64,000 nt of DNA from Fabrea salina (GCA_022984795.1 JALIHJ010000059.1:1-64000), one strand, 5' to 3'. Positions 27,174 through 37,058 are shown, numbered from the stretch's first letter. Numbers and translations are program-made. The notes: a model not told the origin generated them from the sequence alone.

Positions 27174-30100
27174 ATGATTGTTGACCCAGAAAATGGTCCT
27201 GAGTACTTCTTAAGAGAGTACTCTAATCTTACTTCACAGTTTCTATTCACTCTGCAACAAAACTATTCAGGAATAGAACCAAAGCACCTTGGGATAAAAG
27301 GCATAGTAGAGTGCATTTGTCCCTCGCCTAACCAAAGTGAAGTGTTTCTAGGACTAAGGAGTGGGGAGGTAGTTTGCGTAAACTTAGAGTCCGAAGAAAT
27401 GTTTGAACTTCCTGAAAAAGAAGTTTCTTTAGCCAGCTCCTTTACTTCAGACCTTTCTGCAGGCAAATCAGAATATGTAACTGTTTTGAGTCTCTGCATT
27501 TCAAAAAACTTACTGATCGGGGCTACTTTTTCAGGTAGGATAAAAGTATGGGACGCTCAAACCAAAAGGTTCATTAAAGAACTTGAGAACAGCCACAGGG
27601 GCAAAATAAGGAGTTTAAGCATCAGCTTGTTAGAAAACCACCTTGTTTCAGGGGGCTATGACTCCCAAGTGTTAGTTTGGAACCTAGAGTGGCTGAACTT
27701 CCAAAACAAACTTGAAGACGAAAACATGGAAGCTGTGGAGTGCGTCAAAATAAGCCATGAAGAAAAGTACGTAATTGCTGGTTTTAACGACGGACTTTTG
27801 CGAGTGTGGAGTTTTGGGTCTAAAGAACTGGTTAGTTACTTAGAGGGCCATGAAGCTGCTGTTAAAGCTATTACTATGACTCACCAGAAGTCCAACCAGA
27901 AACTACTTAGTGCTGGCGAAGACAGAGTAGTGATTGTTTGGAACCTTGCCGAAAGCAGCATAGAAAGAAGAGTGCAGGGACATTCTGCAGCAATTAAGTT
28001 CTTGCTTTTGACCAAAGACAACAAGTTCTTTGTAACAGGGAGCATGGATGAGTCCATAAAGATTTGGGGCTTGCAAGCTAAGGAGTCCCAAGGCTTGAAT
28101 ATTTCTAACTCAGAGTCTGACTTAAAAGCTTTGTCGTTTGATATCAAAGAAAACTACATCTTTAGTTCTGACAAACAAGGAGGCTTGAAAATTTGGGACC
28201 TTAAAATCAAGTCTTTTGAAACACAAACCTACAAAGCTCAGGACAAAAAGATTTTGGGACTTTTTAATTGTGAGTCGGATGTTATTGAGTGCTTTTCGAA
28301 AGAAAGGTGCTTGAAGATCGACTTAGCAACTCAACAAAAGCTAGAAGAAAACTTAATTGAGGAGTCACGCATTTCTGCAGGGTGTAGATCTGACCCAAGA
28401 CAGTTGCTAGCTCTTGGGTTTAAAACTGGGGATTTAGTGGTTTCAGGTCGTTTCTACATCCAGTTTAAAGCACACACTCGCAAAGTAACTTGCTTATTGT
28501 TTACAGAAGACCTACTGATTTCTGGAAGTGACGGAGGAACAATACATTGTTACAACATAGAAACCTTTGCAAGGGAACGAAAGCTCAAAGGGCACCAAAT
28601 GGCTGTGACTTGTTTGGTTTGGGACAGTGACTCTAGACTTTTGTCTGGAAGCAAAGACCGAACTATTAAGGTTTGGAACATTCACCAAGAGATTCCATTG
28701 ATGACTCTTGAAGGCCACGTGGACTTTGTACTGAGTTTAGTAGTTACTTCAAAAGCTCAGTTAATAATATCAGGAAGTGCTGATAACACCATTATTGTCT
28801 GGGAAGGCACCACTGGGTATAAGCAAGTTGCTTTAAAAGGCCACAAAAGAGATGTGAATTGTTTGATGCTTCACAGTGACAACTTTTTAGTGTCGGGAGG
28901 CGAAGACTGCACCCTAAAGATTTGGTCCCTAAAAGACTACATTGAGTTGTCCTCAGTTAACTGCAAGTCCCCTATCTCATGCATGACTTTTAGTAGTGAC
29001 TCTAGTTACATATACATAGGAACTAAGTCTGGCCACATAATCAAAGACCTGAACTTCCTTGCCGTGAAAAACCAGATTTCTATACTGCCCAAAAAGTACT
29101 CTGCACTATTTATACTGTTCATAAGTCACATTCACCAGAAAAAAGTGACTGTCTTCGACCCTACTTGGAAAGACTACGTGATTTACCCCAACAGACTTAA
29201 CTCCTTGCACATATTTGCCAGCATCAAAAGTCCCTTTTTGCTTTCCGGAGCAATTAAAAGTGGAAGTAAGTTTTTTAAAACGTTTATTTTGGAGGACCCT
29301 CTTTGGATATCCGTCCACAAAAAAAGCAAACAGTGCACAGAAGTGATCATTAAGTACCTAGACAAGTACCTTGTGAAGCACAACCCACTTATTTACAGAC
29401 ATGTTGAAAGCTTACTAGTTAAACTCAACTTGTCCTCTATACAGTCCCTGAACAAACTTTACGAGTGCGCTTACACCAAAGTTAAAGACCCCAACCTGCC
29501 CCACTTTGGAAGGATCAAGTTTAACTTTGAGTCAGTTGTGAGGAAGTCTTCTACTCAAATGATTGAACCTAAAAGGTTTTTAGTGGACGAAAAACAAAGC
29601 ATCAAAGACAGTCAGTGGAAAAAAGAAGAAGAAGTTAGCTTTTTCTTGTCCCAAATGAGGATTCCTTTGAACTTAGGTTGCAGCAGAAGCATTGAGTTCC
29701 TTCAGTCTTTAATAGTTAACAAAAACGAAGCAGTTTTTGACGCTGAAATCATAAAAAGCATGCTCAAGTACAAGTGGCGCAAAGCAATATGGTTCATAGC
29801 AGCAGAAGCTTTGCTTTACTTAAGTTTTATATGCTTTTTGCTAGTGCACGTAGTTAGTGACTCTGATAAACTCTTGTATGACGTGTTTTTGTTGATTTTT
29901 AACAGTTGTTTTGCAGTTAAAGAAATGCTTTTGATATACTACGCAACAGGGTTCTTCATTACCAACGCTTGGAACTTAGTGGAGACTGTTAAGATTCTTG
30001 TGCTGTTCATATACTTGATTTGGCGCGAATCAACTAAAAGAGTTCTTTTGCCTATAGCAGTTGTTTTAGCTTGGATCAGAGGAATAGGCTACTTCAGGCT

Positions 30101-30860
30101 TTTTAAGCCTACACGCTACTTGATCAGACTACTGATTGAAGTAGTTAAAGACATGGGTCCTTTCTTAGTTATTTTGTCAGGAGCTACTTTTATCTTTTCA
30201 GTGGTGTTTTTTGCCACAAGTGAGACCCCTGACTTTTCAGACTCTTTGCTGAACTCTTACCTTTTGGCTTACGGAGAGTTTAACACTGACAACTACAGCG
30301 ACTACCAAAAGTTCATTTTTGTGTTGGCTTCGATCTTCAACGCTTTGGTGCTTCTGAACATGATCATTGCTATTATGGGAGACACTTACGACAGAGTGAC
30401 GGACATGATGGAAATTGCTGACCAGAAAGAATTTGCTACTTTAATACTTGAAACAGAAACTCTGCTTTTCTGGATTCGAAATAAAAACAAACTGGACTAC
30501 TTGCAAGAATGCCGAGTTGAAGACTCCAGAGAAGAAGAAGACTCTAAAAAGTGGCATGGAAAAATCAACGAAATCAAAAAGCAAATAAAAAGACTGGAAT
30601 TCAAAGTACAGGACATGTCTAGAGACATCAAGTCAGTCAACAAGAAAATAGAAACCCTACCCATGACTCTTTTTAGCAGAGTCAGAAACACTTACTCCAC
30701 CCAAAGCAGTTTGGACGAAAACGACTTAAGTCTTATTTACCGGAAGTTCCAGAAGTACCAAGAAGACGCTGAAAAGAAGTACGATGACAGTTCCCAGTTT
30801 TTGGAGAACAAAAAGTTCAAACGCAAAGTCACCAAAATAGTGCCTAGCAGTAAAGACTAA
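27174..30860 (+). CDS. WD40-repeat / TRP-like ion channel fusion protein
   Basis: I take the ATG at 27174 (1228 residues), since the frame upstream has only GTG/TTG starts. Residues ~40-620 are WD40 repeats (IKVWDAQTK, VLVWNLEWL, LRVWSFGSK, VIVWNLAES, IKIWGLQAK, IKVWNIHQE, IIVWEGTTG, LKIWSLKDY), enough for two propellers. Residues ~865-1080 hold six membrane helices: an S4-S5 region with RLFKPTRYLIRL, a pore loop (SYLLAYGEFNTDNY) and an S6 of the TRP type (NALVLLNMIIAIMGDTYDRV). A C-terminal coiled coil follows (IKKQIKRLEFKVQDMSRDIK). This is a cation-channel layout in which WD40 propellers occupy the place where TRP channels carry ankyrin repeats. Ligand and ion are unknown. The next gene starts 7 nt on. 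Confidence 0.85.
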   Translation: MIVDPENGPEYFLREYSNLTSQFLFTLQQNYSGIEPKHLGIKGIVECICPSPNQSEVFLGLRSGEVVCVNLESEEMFELPEKEVSLASSFTSDLSAGKSEYVTVLSLCISKNLLIGATFSGRIKVWDAQTKRFIKELENSHRGKIRSLSISLLENHLVSGGYDSQVLVWNLEWLNFQNKLEDENMEAVECVKISHEEKYVIAGFNDGLLRVWSFGSKELVSYLEGHEAAVKAITMTHQKSNQKLLSAGEDRVVIVWNLAESSIERRVQGHSAAIKFLLLTKDNKFFVTGSMDESIKIWGLQAKESQGLNISNSESDLKALSFDIKENYIFSSDKQGGLKIWDLKIKSFETQTYKAQDKKILGLFNCESDVIECFSKERCLKIDLATQQKLEENLIEESRISAGCRSDPRQLLALGFKTGDLVVSGRFYIQFKAHTRKVTCLLFTEDLLISGSDGGTIHCYNIETFARERKLKGHQMAVTCLVWDSDSRLLSGSKDRTIKVWNIHQEIPLMTLEGHVDFVLSLVVTSKAQLIISGSADNTIIVWEGTTGYKQVALKGHKRDVNCLMLHSDNFLVSGGEDCTLKIWSLKDYIELSSVNCKSPISCMTFSSDSSYIYIGTKSGHIIKDLNFLAVKNQISILPKKYSALFILFISHIHQKKVTVFDPTWKDYVIYPNRLNSLHIFASIKSPFLLSGAIKSGSKFFKTFILEDPLWISVHKKSKQCTEVIIKYLDKYLVKHNPLIYRHVESLLVKLNLSSIQSLNKLYECAYTKVKDPNLPHFGRIKFNFESVVRKSSTQMIEPKRFLVDEKQSIKDSQWKKEEEVSFFLSQMRIPLNLGCSRSIEFLQSLIVNKNEAVFDAEIIKSMLKYKWRKAIWFIAAEALLYLSFICFLLVHVVSDSDKLLYDVFLLIFNSCFAVKEMLLIYYATGFFITNAWNLVETVKILVLFIYLIWRESTKRVLLPIAVVLAWIRGIGYFRLFKPTRYLIRLLIEVVKDMGPFLVILSGATFIFSVVFFATSETPDFSDSLLNSYLLAYGEFNTDNYSDYQKFIFVLASIFNALVLLNMIIAIMGDTYDRVTDMMEIADQKEFATLILETETLLFWIRNKNKLDYLQECRVEDSREEEDSKKWHGKINEIKKQIKRLEFKVQDMSRDIKSVNKKIETLPMTLFSRVRNTYSTQSSLDENDLSLIYRKFQKYQEDAEKKYDDSSQFLENKKFKRKVTKIVPSSKD

Positions 30861-30867
30861 TTTATAA

Positions 30868-33798
30868 ATGGAAAACAGAAATCGCCTCAACAGAGTGGTA
30901 AGTGAAACGAGTTTACCCAGGATCATGGAAAACCTCCAACTGAAGATAAAAGAAGCATCTATAGAAGAGTACAAGTCAGAAGCCAAACCTAGTTTTACTT
31001 ACTTTGCTTTTATAGTTAGAAGCAAACAAGAGTCCTCAAAATACAAGTGGAAAATCACCAAAGACTCGAAAGACCTTGAAAAACTGCTCGGAAGTTTACA
31101 AACAGAACTAGGAACCCACAACTTAAGCACTCCCACTTGGCCAGGCAAAAAAGCTTTTAAAAAGTTGCCAGAAGAAGAAAAACTAGACTTAGCACAGAAC
31201 CTTTTGAAAAGCGTCATTTCAAACACAACTTACAGAAAGACCCAAGCAGCAGCTGACTTTTTAGAAGTGTCCACTAAGTCATTTGACGGTTCTTGCAAGT
31301 TCAAAGAAGGGTTTGTGTTTAAGATGGGAAGTGGCAGAGTGAGTAACCAAAAAAAGTGCTGGACTTGCTACAACGCTTTGCGCAGAGTCAAAAGAAGGTG
31401 GCTTAGACTCACAGAAAAAGGAGTAGAGTACATGATGTCCAACGTGCACTTTAGTGTGTTGGAAGTAATTCCTTTCCAGGCTAAGTTTGAAGTGTTCACA
31501 GGAAGAGTCCATGCTTTGCGCTCTGATGCTATCAGGATCAAAACTCCTCAGCATAACTTCGTGTTTAGAACAGGAAACGAACAAAAACGTGACGAGTGGT
31601 ACAACGCCATTACTGAAGCTTTAGGCTTGTATGAGAACAAAAACGGCAAGGCCAGTTCTAGGTACGGGTCTTCTTTTGTGGCAAGGCAGCAAAATGAAGC
31701 TAGGTTTTATGTTGACGCAGAGAACTACTTCAGTGACGTTTACGAAAGCTTAGTGAGTGCACAGAAATACGTTTACATCACTGACTGGTGGATGAGTCCA
31801 GACTTGTTTTTGAAAAGGCCACCTGAAGACTACCCAGACACCCAGATATTCCAAGTCTTGGGCAAACTGGCAGACAAGGGAGTTAAGGTTTTTATTCTGC
31901 TCTACAAAGAAGTAAGTCTTTCTCTCTCAATCAACTCGTTGTACACCAAAGACAAACTTGCTGAAAGGAACACTAACATTCGCGTTATGAGGCACCCGAA
32001 CTTTTCCATAAGAGGAGGAGTGTTTTTGTGGTCGCACCACTCCAAAATGGTTTGTATAGACGGAGTAGTGGGGTTCATGGGAGGACTGGACTTGTGCTAT
32101 GGACGCTTTGACACCCACACACACAACTTAACTGACACAGAGCCTCCGCACAAGTGGAACGGAATAGACTACTCTAACGTTAGGATTGCAGACTTCACAG
32201 AAGTCCAGCACTGGGACAGGGACATTCTTCCCAGAGGAGAAATACCTAGGATGCCTTGGCACGACGCGGCAATTAGAGTCAAGGGCAAAGTAGTGGAAGA
32301 CATGTGCACGCACTTCAGAGAACTCTGGAACCACGTAGTAAGGGACATCACTGGGCTAAGAGAAGGGCAAGAAATGATTCCTTTGTCCTACAAAGAGCCT
32401 GTTTACAGAAGAGACACTCGGCTTAAAACAAAGATAAAAACTAACCTTCAAAGGATTCTTGGCAAAAAAGAAGAGGAACCGAAAGGAATCATTAGGAAAT
32501 TAACTTCTAAAAAAGAAGAAGAAAAAGGAGTTGTTTACTCCAAAGAAGAAAGTTCTGGCTTCTTGCAGAACTTAGGTGAAAAAAATATCAGAATCTTCAG
32601 TGAGTTTTTAAGAGGTAGCTTGAACCCCCAGCCTCAGGCAAAGAAAATAGTCCAACAAGTACCTAAAGAGCAAATTCAACACAAAGCAGAACTCGAAGAA
32701 AAAGACACAGAAAAGACCAAAAACGAACTGATCAGCAAGTTCAACAAAGGACTTGGAGAAGTCCTTCTGAGAAAAACCAAAAGCGAATACAACTTTGAAA
32801 CACTTCAAGCTACCAACGAGTGCCAGTTAGTAAGGAGTGCAGGACTCTGGTCTTTTGGACGCGAGGAAACAGAGACTTCTATTCACCAAGCCTACATACA
32901 AGAAATCCAGAATGCCCAGCATTTTGTGTACATAGAAAACCAGTTCTTTATGTCCAGCACTGCTGGAAAAACCATCAAAAACCAAATAGCACATACTCTT
33001 GTAGAAAAAATACTTGAAAAACACCAAGAAAACAAGCCTTTCTTGGTAATAGTGTGCATTCCACTGCTGCCTGCTTTCGAAGGGTCTATTGACGACCCCT
33101 CTGCAGCAGTGCTCAGAGTCCAAATGCACTGGCAGTACCAAACTATTTGCAGAGGCCACAACTCTGTTTACGAAAAACTCAAAAGGGAAGGAGTGAGTAA
33201 CCCTAAAGACTACATAAGGTTTTACTCAATGCGGAACCACGGAGTCCTGGATGGCACTCCTGTGACTGAAATGGTGTACATACACTCCAAACTCATGATT
33301 GTGGACGACAGAACCGTAATCATAGGCAGTGCTAACTTAAACGACAGAAGCATGTTGGGCAGCAGAGACGCAGAAATTGCAATGGTTCTAAAAGACTCTA
33401 AGTGCGTGCATACCAAGATGCAAGGAGCTGACTACCAAGCTTCAAAGTTCGCCCACGAGTTGAGACTCCAGCTTTTCCAAGAGATTTCAGGACTCAAGAA
33501 AGAACTTTTATTTGACCCCTTGTGTGAAGGATTTTTAAGTGCTTGGAACAAAGTAGCTTGCAAAAACACTTACTTCTACCGAAAGGTCTTTAGGTGCTAC
33601 CCTGACTCTAACATCAAGCGAATTGCAGACGTTGCAAGCTACCAAAAAAAGAACCCCAGTCTTCAAAAGTACCAGACCTACGTGCACAAGGTAAGTGGGT
33701 TCTTAGTTAAGTTCCCACTTAAGTTCCTTGAAAAAGAAAACCTTAAAATAAAGGTATCGAACAAGGAGTTTTTACTGCCTGACTTCTCCTTTGTGTAA
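30868..33798 (+). CDS. Phospholipase D, PX-PH type
   Basis: The 976-residue enzyme hydrolyses phosphatidylcholine to phosphatidic acid and choline. A PX-like lipid-binding domain covers ~40-135 and a PH domain ~160-252 (RRWLRLTEKGVEYM, then NEQKRDEWYNAI). The two catalytic HKD motifs are intact: HHSKMVCID near 389-397 with VVGFMGGLDLCYGRFD after it, and IHSKLMIVD near 804-812 with IIGSANLNDRSMLGSRDAE. Between them is an insert rich in Lys and Glu (~515-640). The C-terminus keeps the GFLVKFPLKFL block. It resembles PLD1/2 and plant PLD-zeta. Its stop faces that of the next gene with 6 nt between. Confidence 0.93.
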   Translation: MENRNRLNRVVSETSLPRIMENLQLKIKEASIEEYKSEAKPSFTYFAFIVRSKQESSKYKWKITKDSKDLEKLLGSLQTELGTHNLSTPTWPGKKAFKKLPEEEKLDLAQNLLKSVISNTTYRKTQAAADFLEVSTKSFDGSCKFKEGFVFKMGSGRVSNQKKCWTCYNALRRVKRRWLRLTEKGVEYMMSNVHFSVLEVIPFQAKFEVFTGRVHALRSDAIRIKTPQHNFVFRTGNEQKRDEWYNAITEALGLYENKNGKASSRYGSSFVARQQNEARFYVDAENYFSDVYESLVSAQKYVYITDWWMSPDLFLKRPPEDYPDTQIFQVLGKLADKGVKVFILLYKEVSLSLSINSLYTKDKLAERNTNIRVMRHPNFSIRGGVFLWSHHSKMVCIDGVVGFMGGLDLCYGRFDTHTHNLTDTEPPHKWNGIDYSNVRIADFTEVQHWDRDILPRGEIPRMPWHDAAIRVKGKVVEDMCTHFRELWNHVVRDITGLREGQEMIPLSYKEPVYRRDTRLKTKIKTNLQRILGKKEEEPKGIIRKLTSKKEEEKGVVYSKEESSGFLQNLGEKNIRIFSEFLRGSLNPQPQAKKIVQQVPKEQIQHKAELEEKDTEKTKNELISKFNKGLGEVLLRKTKSEYNFETLQATNECQLVRSAGLWSFGREETETSIHQAYIQEIQNAQHFVYIENQFFMSSTAGKTIKNQIAHTLVEKILEKHQENKPFLVIVCIPLLPAFEGSIDDPSAAVLRVQMHWQYQTICRGHNSVYEKLKREGVSNPKDYIRFYSMRNHGVLDGTPVTEMVYIHSKLMIVDDRTVIIGSANLNDRSMLGSRDAEIAMVLKDSKCVHTKMQGADYQASKFAHELRLQLFQEISGLKKELLFDPLCEGFLSAWNKVACKNTYFYRKVFRCYPDSNIKRIADVASYQKKNPSLQKYQTYVHKVSGFLVKFPLKFLEKENLKIKVSNKEFLLPDFSFV

Positions 33799-33804
33799 AT
33801 AATA

Positions 33805-35136
33805 TTACTTTTTAGAGGTTAAGGTGTTTTGTCTCCTTGAAATCCTTTTAGCTATTCTTTTTTTAGCAATAGTTTCCCATTCAGACCTTAGTTCTTCAGC
33901 TTTTTTAATGAACTCTAGTATAAATTCTTTGTCTTTGTAAAGGGTTAAGGGTGTTTGGTTGCCTTCTCGGACACTTCTTAAGAAAGAAATGATTTTCTTG
34001 GCGTATATTTCTCTGACGTAGTACTTTCTGATGCTAGAGGGCACAATCAGTTTAACAGGAGTTCCTTGTTCTGTGATTTTCCTTCTAGCTTTGATGTTTT
34101 GGTACTCTAGTTGTTCCCAGAGTTTTTCTAAGGTTTCTATTCTGCTTCTTTTAATCATGATGTAGTTAAACAGTTGTCTTCTGGTAGTCAGAATTTTAGT
34201 TTTGTACTGGTACATCACGTTGAACATGTGCGACTTCATCAAAGAGTTTTCCAAGAGCTCAGTAACTCTGTAGGCGCACTTGTGCTTTACTTCGAGTTTC
34301 CACCTTTGGAGGTAAGGCGGAAGTTTACTTCTGAAACAACTCCAAGCTCTTTTGACTCTGACTTGTTTAAGTTTTATTTTGAGTTTCCCGAGAACCATGC
34401 AGTTTACTTTCAAGCACCTAATTCTGTTGCCTATTCTTTTTAAAAGGGCCTTTTTGTCTTTGAGTTTTGTTTTGATTCTGTTGGTGGCTGCAAACACACA
34501 AGTAAAAACTACCCAAGACCTTTTGACTAGGGTGTACTCAGCAAGGTTTTGTCTGATTTCTAGCTTTCTGAACTTTTCTTTGATTTTTTGTTCTCTTTCG
34601 TTTTTGATTAGGATTCTGTTTATTCTGGCTTTTTCTTTGTTGTGGAACTCCCTGAAGCTTTTTTCTTTGCTTTTTTGTTCTGAAATCTCTTTTCTGCGGA
34701 CTGGGTTTAAGTCTTCGAGTTTTTTGTTTTTTTGGATGATCTCGAAGCTTTTGTTTTTGTTTTTGAATAAAAAGAAGTGAGTGTTTTGGGAGTCTTGGAA
34801 GCGAGGTAAGTTGCTGAACTTAAAAGAAGGAGTTTTGCTGTGGGTAGAAGCAGGGTACTTTCCAGGACCTAAACTTCTGGATATGTCGTGGTCAGCTTTT
34901 ACGAACTGTTTAACTGTGATCTTTTCAGAGAAGTCGTATACTTTTTTATTAGGTGAGTGCGTTTTAAGGAAGTCTGCTGCTTCTTCAAGGTTTCTGAACT
35001 GCTTCGGTTTAAGTTTCTTTTTAGGGCTTTTGGATGCACTAAAAGTTTTTAAGAAGTTAGAGTTGTGTTTAGGAGTGCTTGGAGTTGAACTGCGGTTGGT
35101 TTGAGTTATTTTAAAGAACAACTGTTCAATGTTCAT
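33805..35136 (-). CDS. Unknown basic, helical (possibly cytoskeletal) protein
   Basis: The ATG at 35136 gives 443 residues (the frame extends three codons further only to a TTG). The protein is very Lys/Arg-rich. Residues ~1-150 look disordered, with phosphosite-like SPKKK and HSPNKK. The rest is helical, with repeated R-x3-W or aromatic spacings (KRAWSCFRSKL, RWKLEVKHKC, IMIKRSRIETLEKLWEQLE) that recall IQ or Sfi1-type calmodulin/centrin-binding helices, without a clear consensus. A ciliary or basal-body role is a guess. It is divergent from the CSTPP1-like gene across 28 nt. Confidence 0.6.
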   Translation of the reverse strand: MNIEQLFFKITQTNRSSTPSTPKHNSNFLKTFSASKSPKKKLKPKQFRNLEEAADFLKTHSPNKKVYDFSEKITVKQFVKADHDISRSLGPGKYPASTHSKTPSFKFSNLPRFQDSQNTHFFLFKNKNKSFEIIQKNKKLEDLNPVRRKEISEQKSKEKSFREFHNKEKARINRILIKNEREQKIKEKFRKLEIRQNLAEYTLVKRSWVVFTCVFAATNRIKTKLKDKKALLKRIGNRIRCLKVNCMVLGKLKIKLKQVRVKRAWSCFRSKLPPYLQRWKLEVKHKCAYRVTELLENSLMKSHMFNVMYQYKTKILTTRRQLFNYIMIKRSRIETLEKLWEQLEYQNIKARRKITEQGTPVKLIVPSSIRKYYVREIYAKKIISFLRSVREGNQTPLTLYKDKEFILEFIKKAEELRSEWETIAKKRIAKRISRRQNTLTSKK

Positions 35137-35164
35137 TTTATTCAATTCAAATCAGACTTAAATT

Positions 35165-36145
35165 ATGGAAAGCATACCCAGAATATTTAGTGGGTGCCGC
35201 CGCAGAGAACGTGAAAAGCTAAGACTAGCCATGACTCCAGAAACATACTCAGAAAAATTCAACGTTCATGTATATTTACAAGACATCGTAAAAATAATTC
35301 TGGACCGCCGCGAAGAAAAACCTATTGACTTACTGCACGAGTACATTTCAGTTGCTCTTAAAGGAGAACACGTGTTGTTGAGAGACTACTCTTTCATAAG
35401 TGCTACGCAGTACAACAAAGCGTGTTTCTTAATCCAAATGAAAAAGATTTTCCACGGTTCGCCCCACTACAAAGTAGTGAGTGCGCAGGACTACCACCAG
35501 TGTTTGTGCTTGCTGTGCACAGACTTTTCAAGAGAAGTGATTGCTGAAATAGCAAAGGTGTTGCCAGTGCACTCTAGTTACTCAGACACTTCTAGCATTG
35601 AGTTCCATTCTTCGCTAGCAAGTGTGCCTGAGTTGTTTTATAAGTTCGACATAGAAGAAATCAGGAAAGCACTTAACTTGTTTTTTTACTTCGACGAGTT
35701 CATGGAAAAGGCCAAAGGAGTTTTCAAAGACTTAGGAAGTGGCGAGTTTAAGCCAGAAGAACAAGTAATGGTGTCTTTGGTGTTTACTGGAATCAAAGGA
35801 GTTTACGAAAGAAACAAAAACTCCAGTTTCCTTTTTCCTTACTTCGGAACCGTCATAGAAAGCTTGCTTTTAAAAGCCCAACACAAAGTTAAGTTCGAAG
35901 CTCACCAAGTGTACACAGTTCCTGAGATCCAGTCTTTGTTGCACGGAGCTGGAACTATTTCTTTTAAGGAATTCAGCAGTTTACTTATGAACCACCCCCA
36001 AATAGAACAAGAAATTCTGAAAGAAACTGAAATCAAACAACCAAAAGAAGAAGAACTCCAAAGACTAGCAACTGAAGACAGCCCAACAAGGTCTCCAACT
36101 GTGCCCCAACCAGCCCGCAAACCCAAACCTAAAAAGAAAAAGTAA
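35165..36145 (+). CDS. CSTPP1: CSTPP1 (C11orf49) homologue, tubulin polyglutamylase complex regulator
   Basis: The 326-residue product follows CSTPP1, the centriolar-satellite protein that regulates the TTLL1 tubulin polyglutamylase complex. Matching blocks are YLQDIVKIILDRREEKPIDL with HEYISVALKGEHVLLRDYSF (~35-75), ISATQYNKACFL, and YHQCLCLLCTDFSREVI (~115-131). The later part (~160-290) is helical and ends in a Pro/Lys-rich tail. The assignment is from recalled family consensus, not an alignment. It opens a seven-gene plus-strand array, 14 nt before the Arf-like gene. Confidence 0.7.
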   Translation: MESIPRIFSGCRRREREKLRLAMTPETYSEKFNVHVYLQDIVKIILDRREEKPIDLLHEYISVALKGEHVLLRDYSFISATQYNKACFLIQMKKIFHGSPHYKVVSAQDYHQCLCLLCTDFSREVIAEIAKVLPVHSSYSDTSSIEFHSSLASVPELFYKFDIEEIRKALNLFFYFDEFMEKAKGVFKDLGSGEFKPEEQVMVSLVFTGIKGVYERNKNSSFLFPYFGTVIESLLLKAQHKVKFEAHQVYTVPEIQSLLHGAGTISFKEFSSLLMNHPQIEQEILKETEIKQPKEEELQRLATEDSPTRSPTVPQPARKPKPKKKK

Positions 36146-36159
36146 CTTGTTAAACATAA

Positions 36160-36732
36160 ATGGGAAAGCTTTTAACTAAGTTTTGCAACCCTTTGTCTCC
36201 CGAAAAAAAGTTTGTGTTGCTAGTGGGTGCTGAAGGCTCCGGCAAAACTACTCTTCTTTATAGCTTCAAACTCAAGCCTGGTTGGGAGCAAAACGAAATG
36301 GACCCTACTTGTGGGTACAATTACGAAGAGTGTAACTACAACGATGTTGAGTTTGGAGTATTTGACACTCCAGGCAAAGAAAGCCTTTTTCCTGTTGTGA
36401 AACATATCTATAAAAACATTAAAATCTCAGGCTTAGTTTTTGTGTTCAAGCCTTCACGCAAGCCTTCAGACTACCTAGAAGCCAAAAGAAAGCTTAAGTA
36501 CCTAGCAAGCGAACCCACTCTCAACGATTGCCCTATTGTAGTTGTGGCTAACCTTGCAAGCGAAATTGAATCCCAGTTCCGAGACGAAGAGTTCCTGAAA
36601 CAAGCTTTGGGCTTCCAAAACCTCAACCACCTAGACGAGTCCTACAAAAAGCTTTTTGTAATCAACGCTAAGTTTGCGCCTAAAGAAAGCGAAAAAGTTT
36701 TCAAAGCCCTGAGTAATATGTTAGAAGATTAA
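36160..36732 (+). CDS. Arf-like small GTPase, divergent
   Basis: The 190-residue protein has Gly2 in an Arf-type N-terminus (MGKLLTKF), a possible myristoylation site. The P-loop GAEGSGKTT lies at 23-31 and the switch I Thr in DPTCGYNYEE at ~48. Switch II reads DTPGKES where Arf proteins have D-x-G-G-Q, so the catalytic Gln is replaced by Lys. The usual NKxD guanine-specificity motif is replaced by ANLAS in VVVANLASE. It may therefore bind nucleotide in an unusual way or hydrolyse it slowly. Arf-like proteins guide membrane and ciliary traffic. Five nt separate it from the UBL3-like gene. Confidence 0.8.
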   Translation: MGKLLTKFCNPLSPEKKFVLLVGAEGSGKTTLLYSFKLKPGWEQNEMDPTCGYNYEECNYNDVEFGVFDTPGKESLFPVVKHIYKNIKISGLVFVFKPSRKPSDYLEAKRKLKYLASEPTLNDCPIVVVANLASEIESQFRDEEFLKQALGFQNLNHLDESYKKLFVINAKFAPKESEKVFKALSNMLED

Positions 36733-36737
36733 TCTAA

Positions 36738-37058
36738 ATGGAAAAAGTCATATTCATCTTTCCATCAAGTCCCAAAAAGATCCAAATACTATCCGACCCA
36801 GCAACACCCATAGCAAGTATCAAAAGTGTCCTACTATCAGAGAACTGGCCTGAAGACTTCACTCCTCCTGAAAAAATACAGCACCTCAGGTTCTTCTGCA
36901 TGGGAAAAGAACTCCACGACTCTTCAACACTCAGTTCCGTTAAAAGACCTGATGAAGGCTCAGCGTTTCCAATCCATGTACAGATAGTGAAGACCTCCCC
37001 CAACTCAAGTGCGAGTTTCAGTAACTCTAACTGGTGCTGTTCTTGCACCCTAGTTTAA
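36738..37058 (+). CDS. UBL3: UBL3/MUB-type prenylated ubiquitin-fold protein
   Basis: The 106-residue product has the layout of UBL3 (plant MUB), a ubiquitin-like protein anchored at membranes by a prenyl group. SIKSVLLSENWPEDFTPPE matches the family's SDIAKHVYDNWPxDW segment. FFCMGKELHDSSTL matches the beta-turn with GRFLHxxxTL. The C-terminus, WCCSCTLV, ends in a CaaX box (CTLV) with extra cysteines for possible palmitoylation. UBL3 family proteins help sort cargo into membranes and extracellular vesicles. Spacers on both sides are 5 nt. Confidence 0.8.
   Translation: MEKVIFIFPSSPKKIQILSDPATPIASIKSVLLSENWPEDFTPPEKIQHLRFFCMGKELHDSSTLSSVKRPDEGSAFPIHVQIVKTSPNSSASFSNSNWCCSCTLV

Noticed and set aside
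33691-33706. GTAAGTGGGTTCTTAG in the PLD gene as a 16-nt intron
   Set aside because: The encoded residues belong to the GFLVKFPLKFL block conserved in phospholipase D, so removal would delete real protein.
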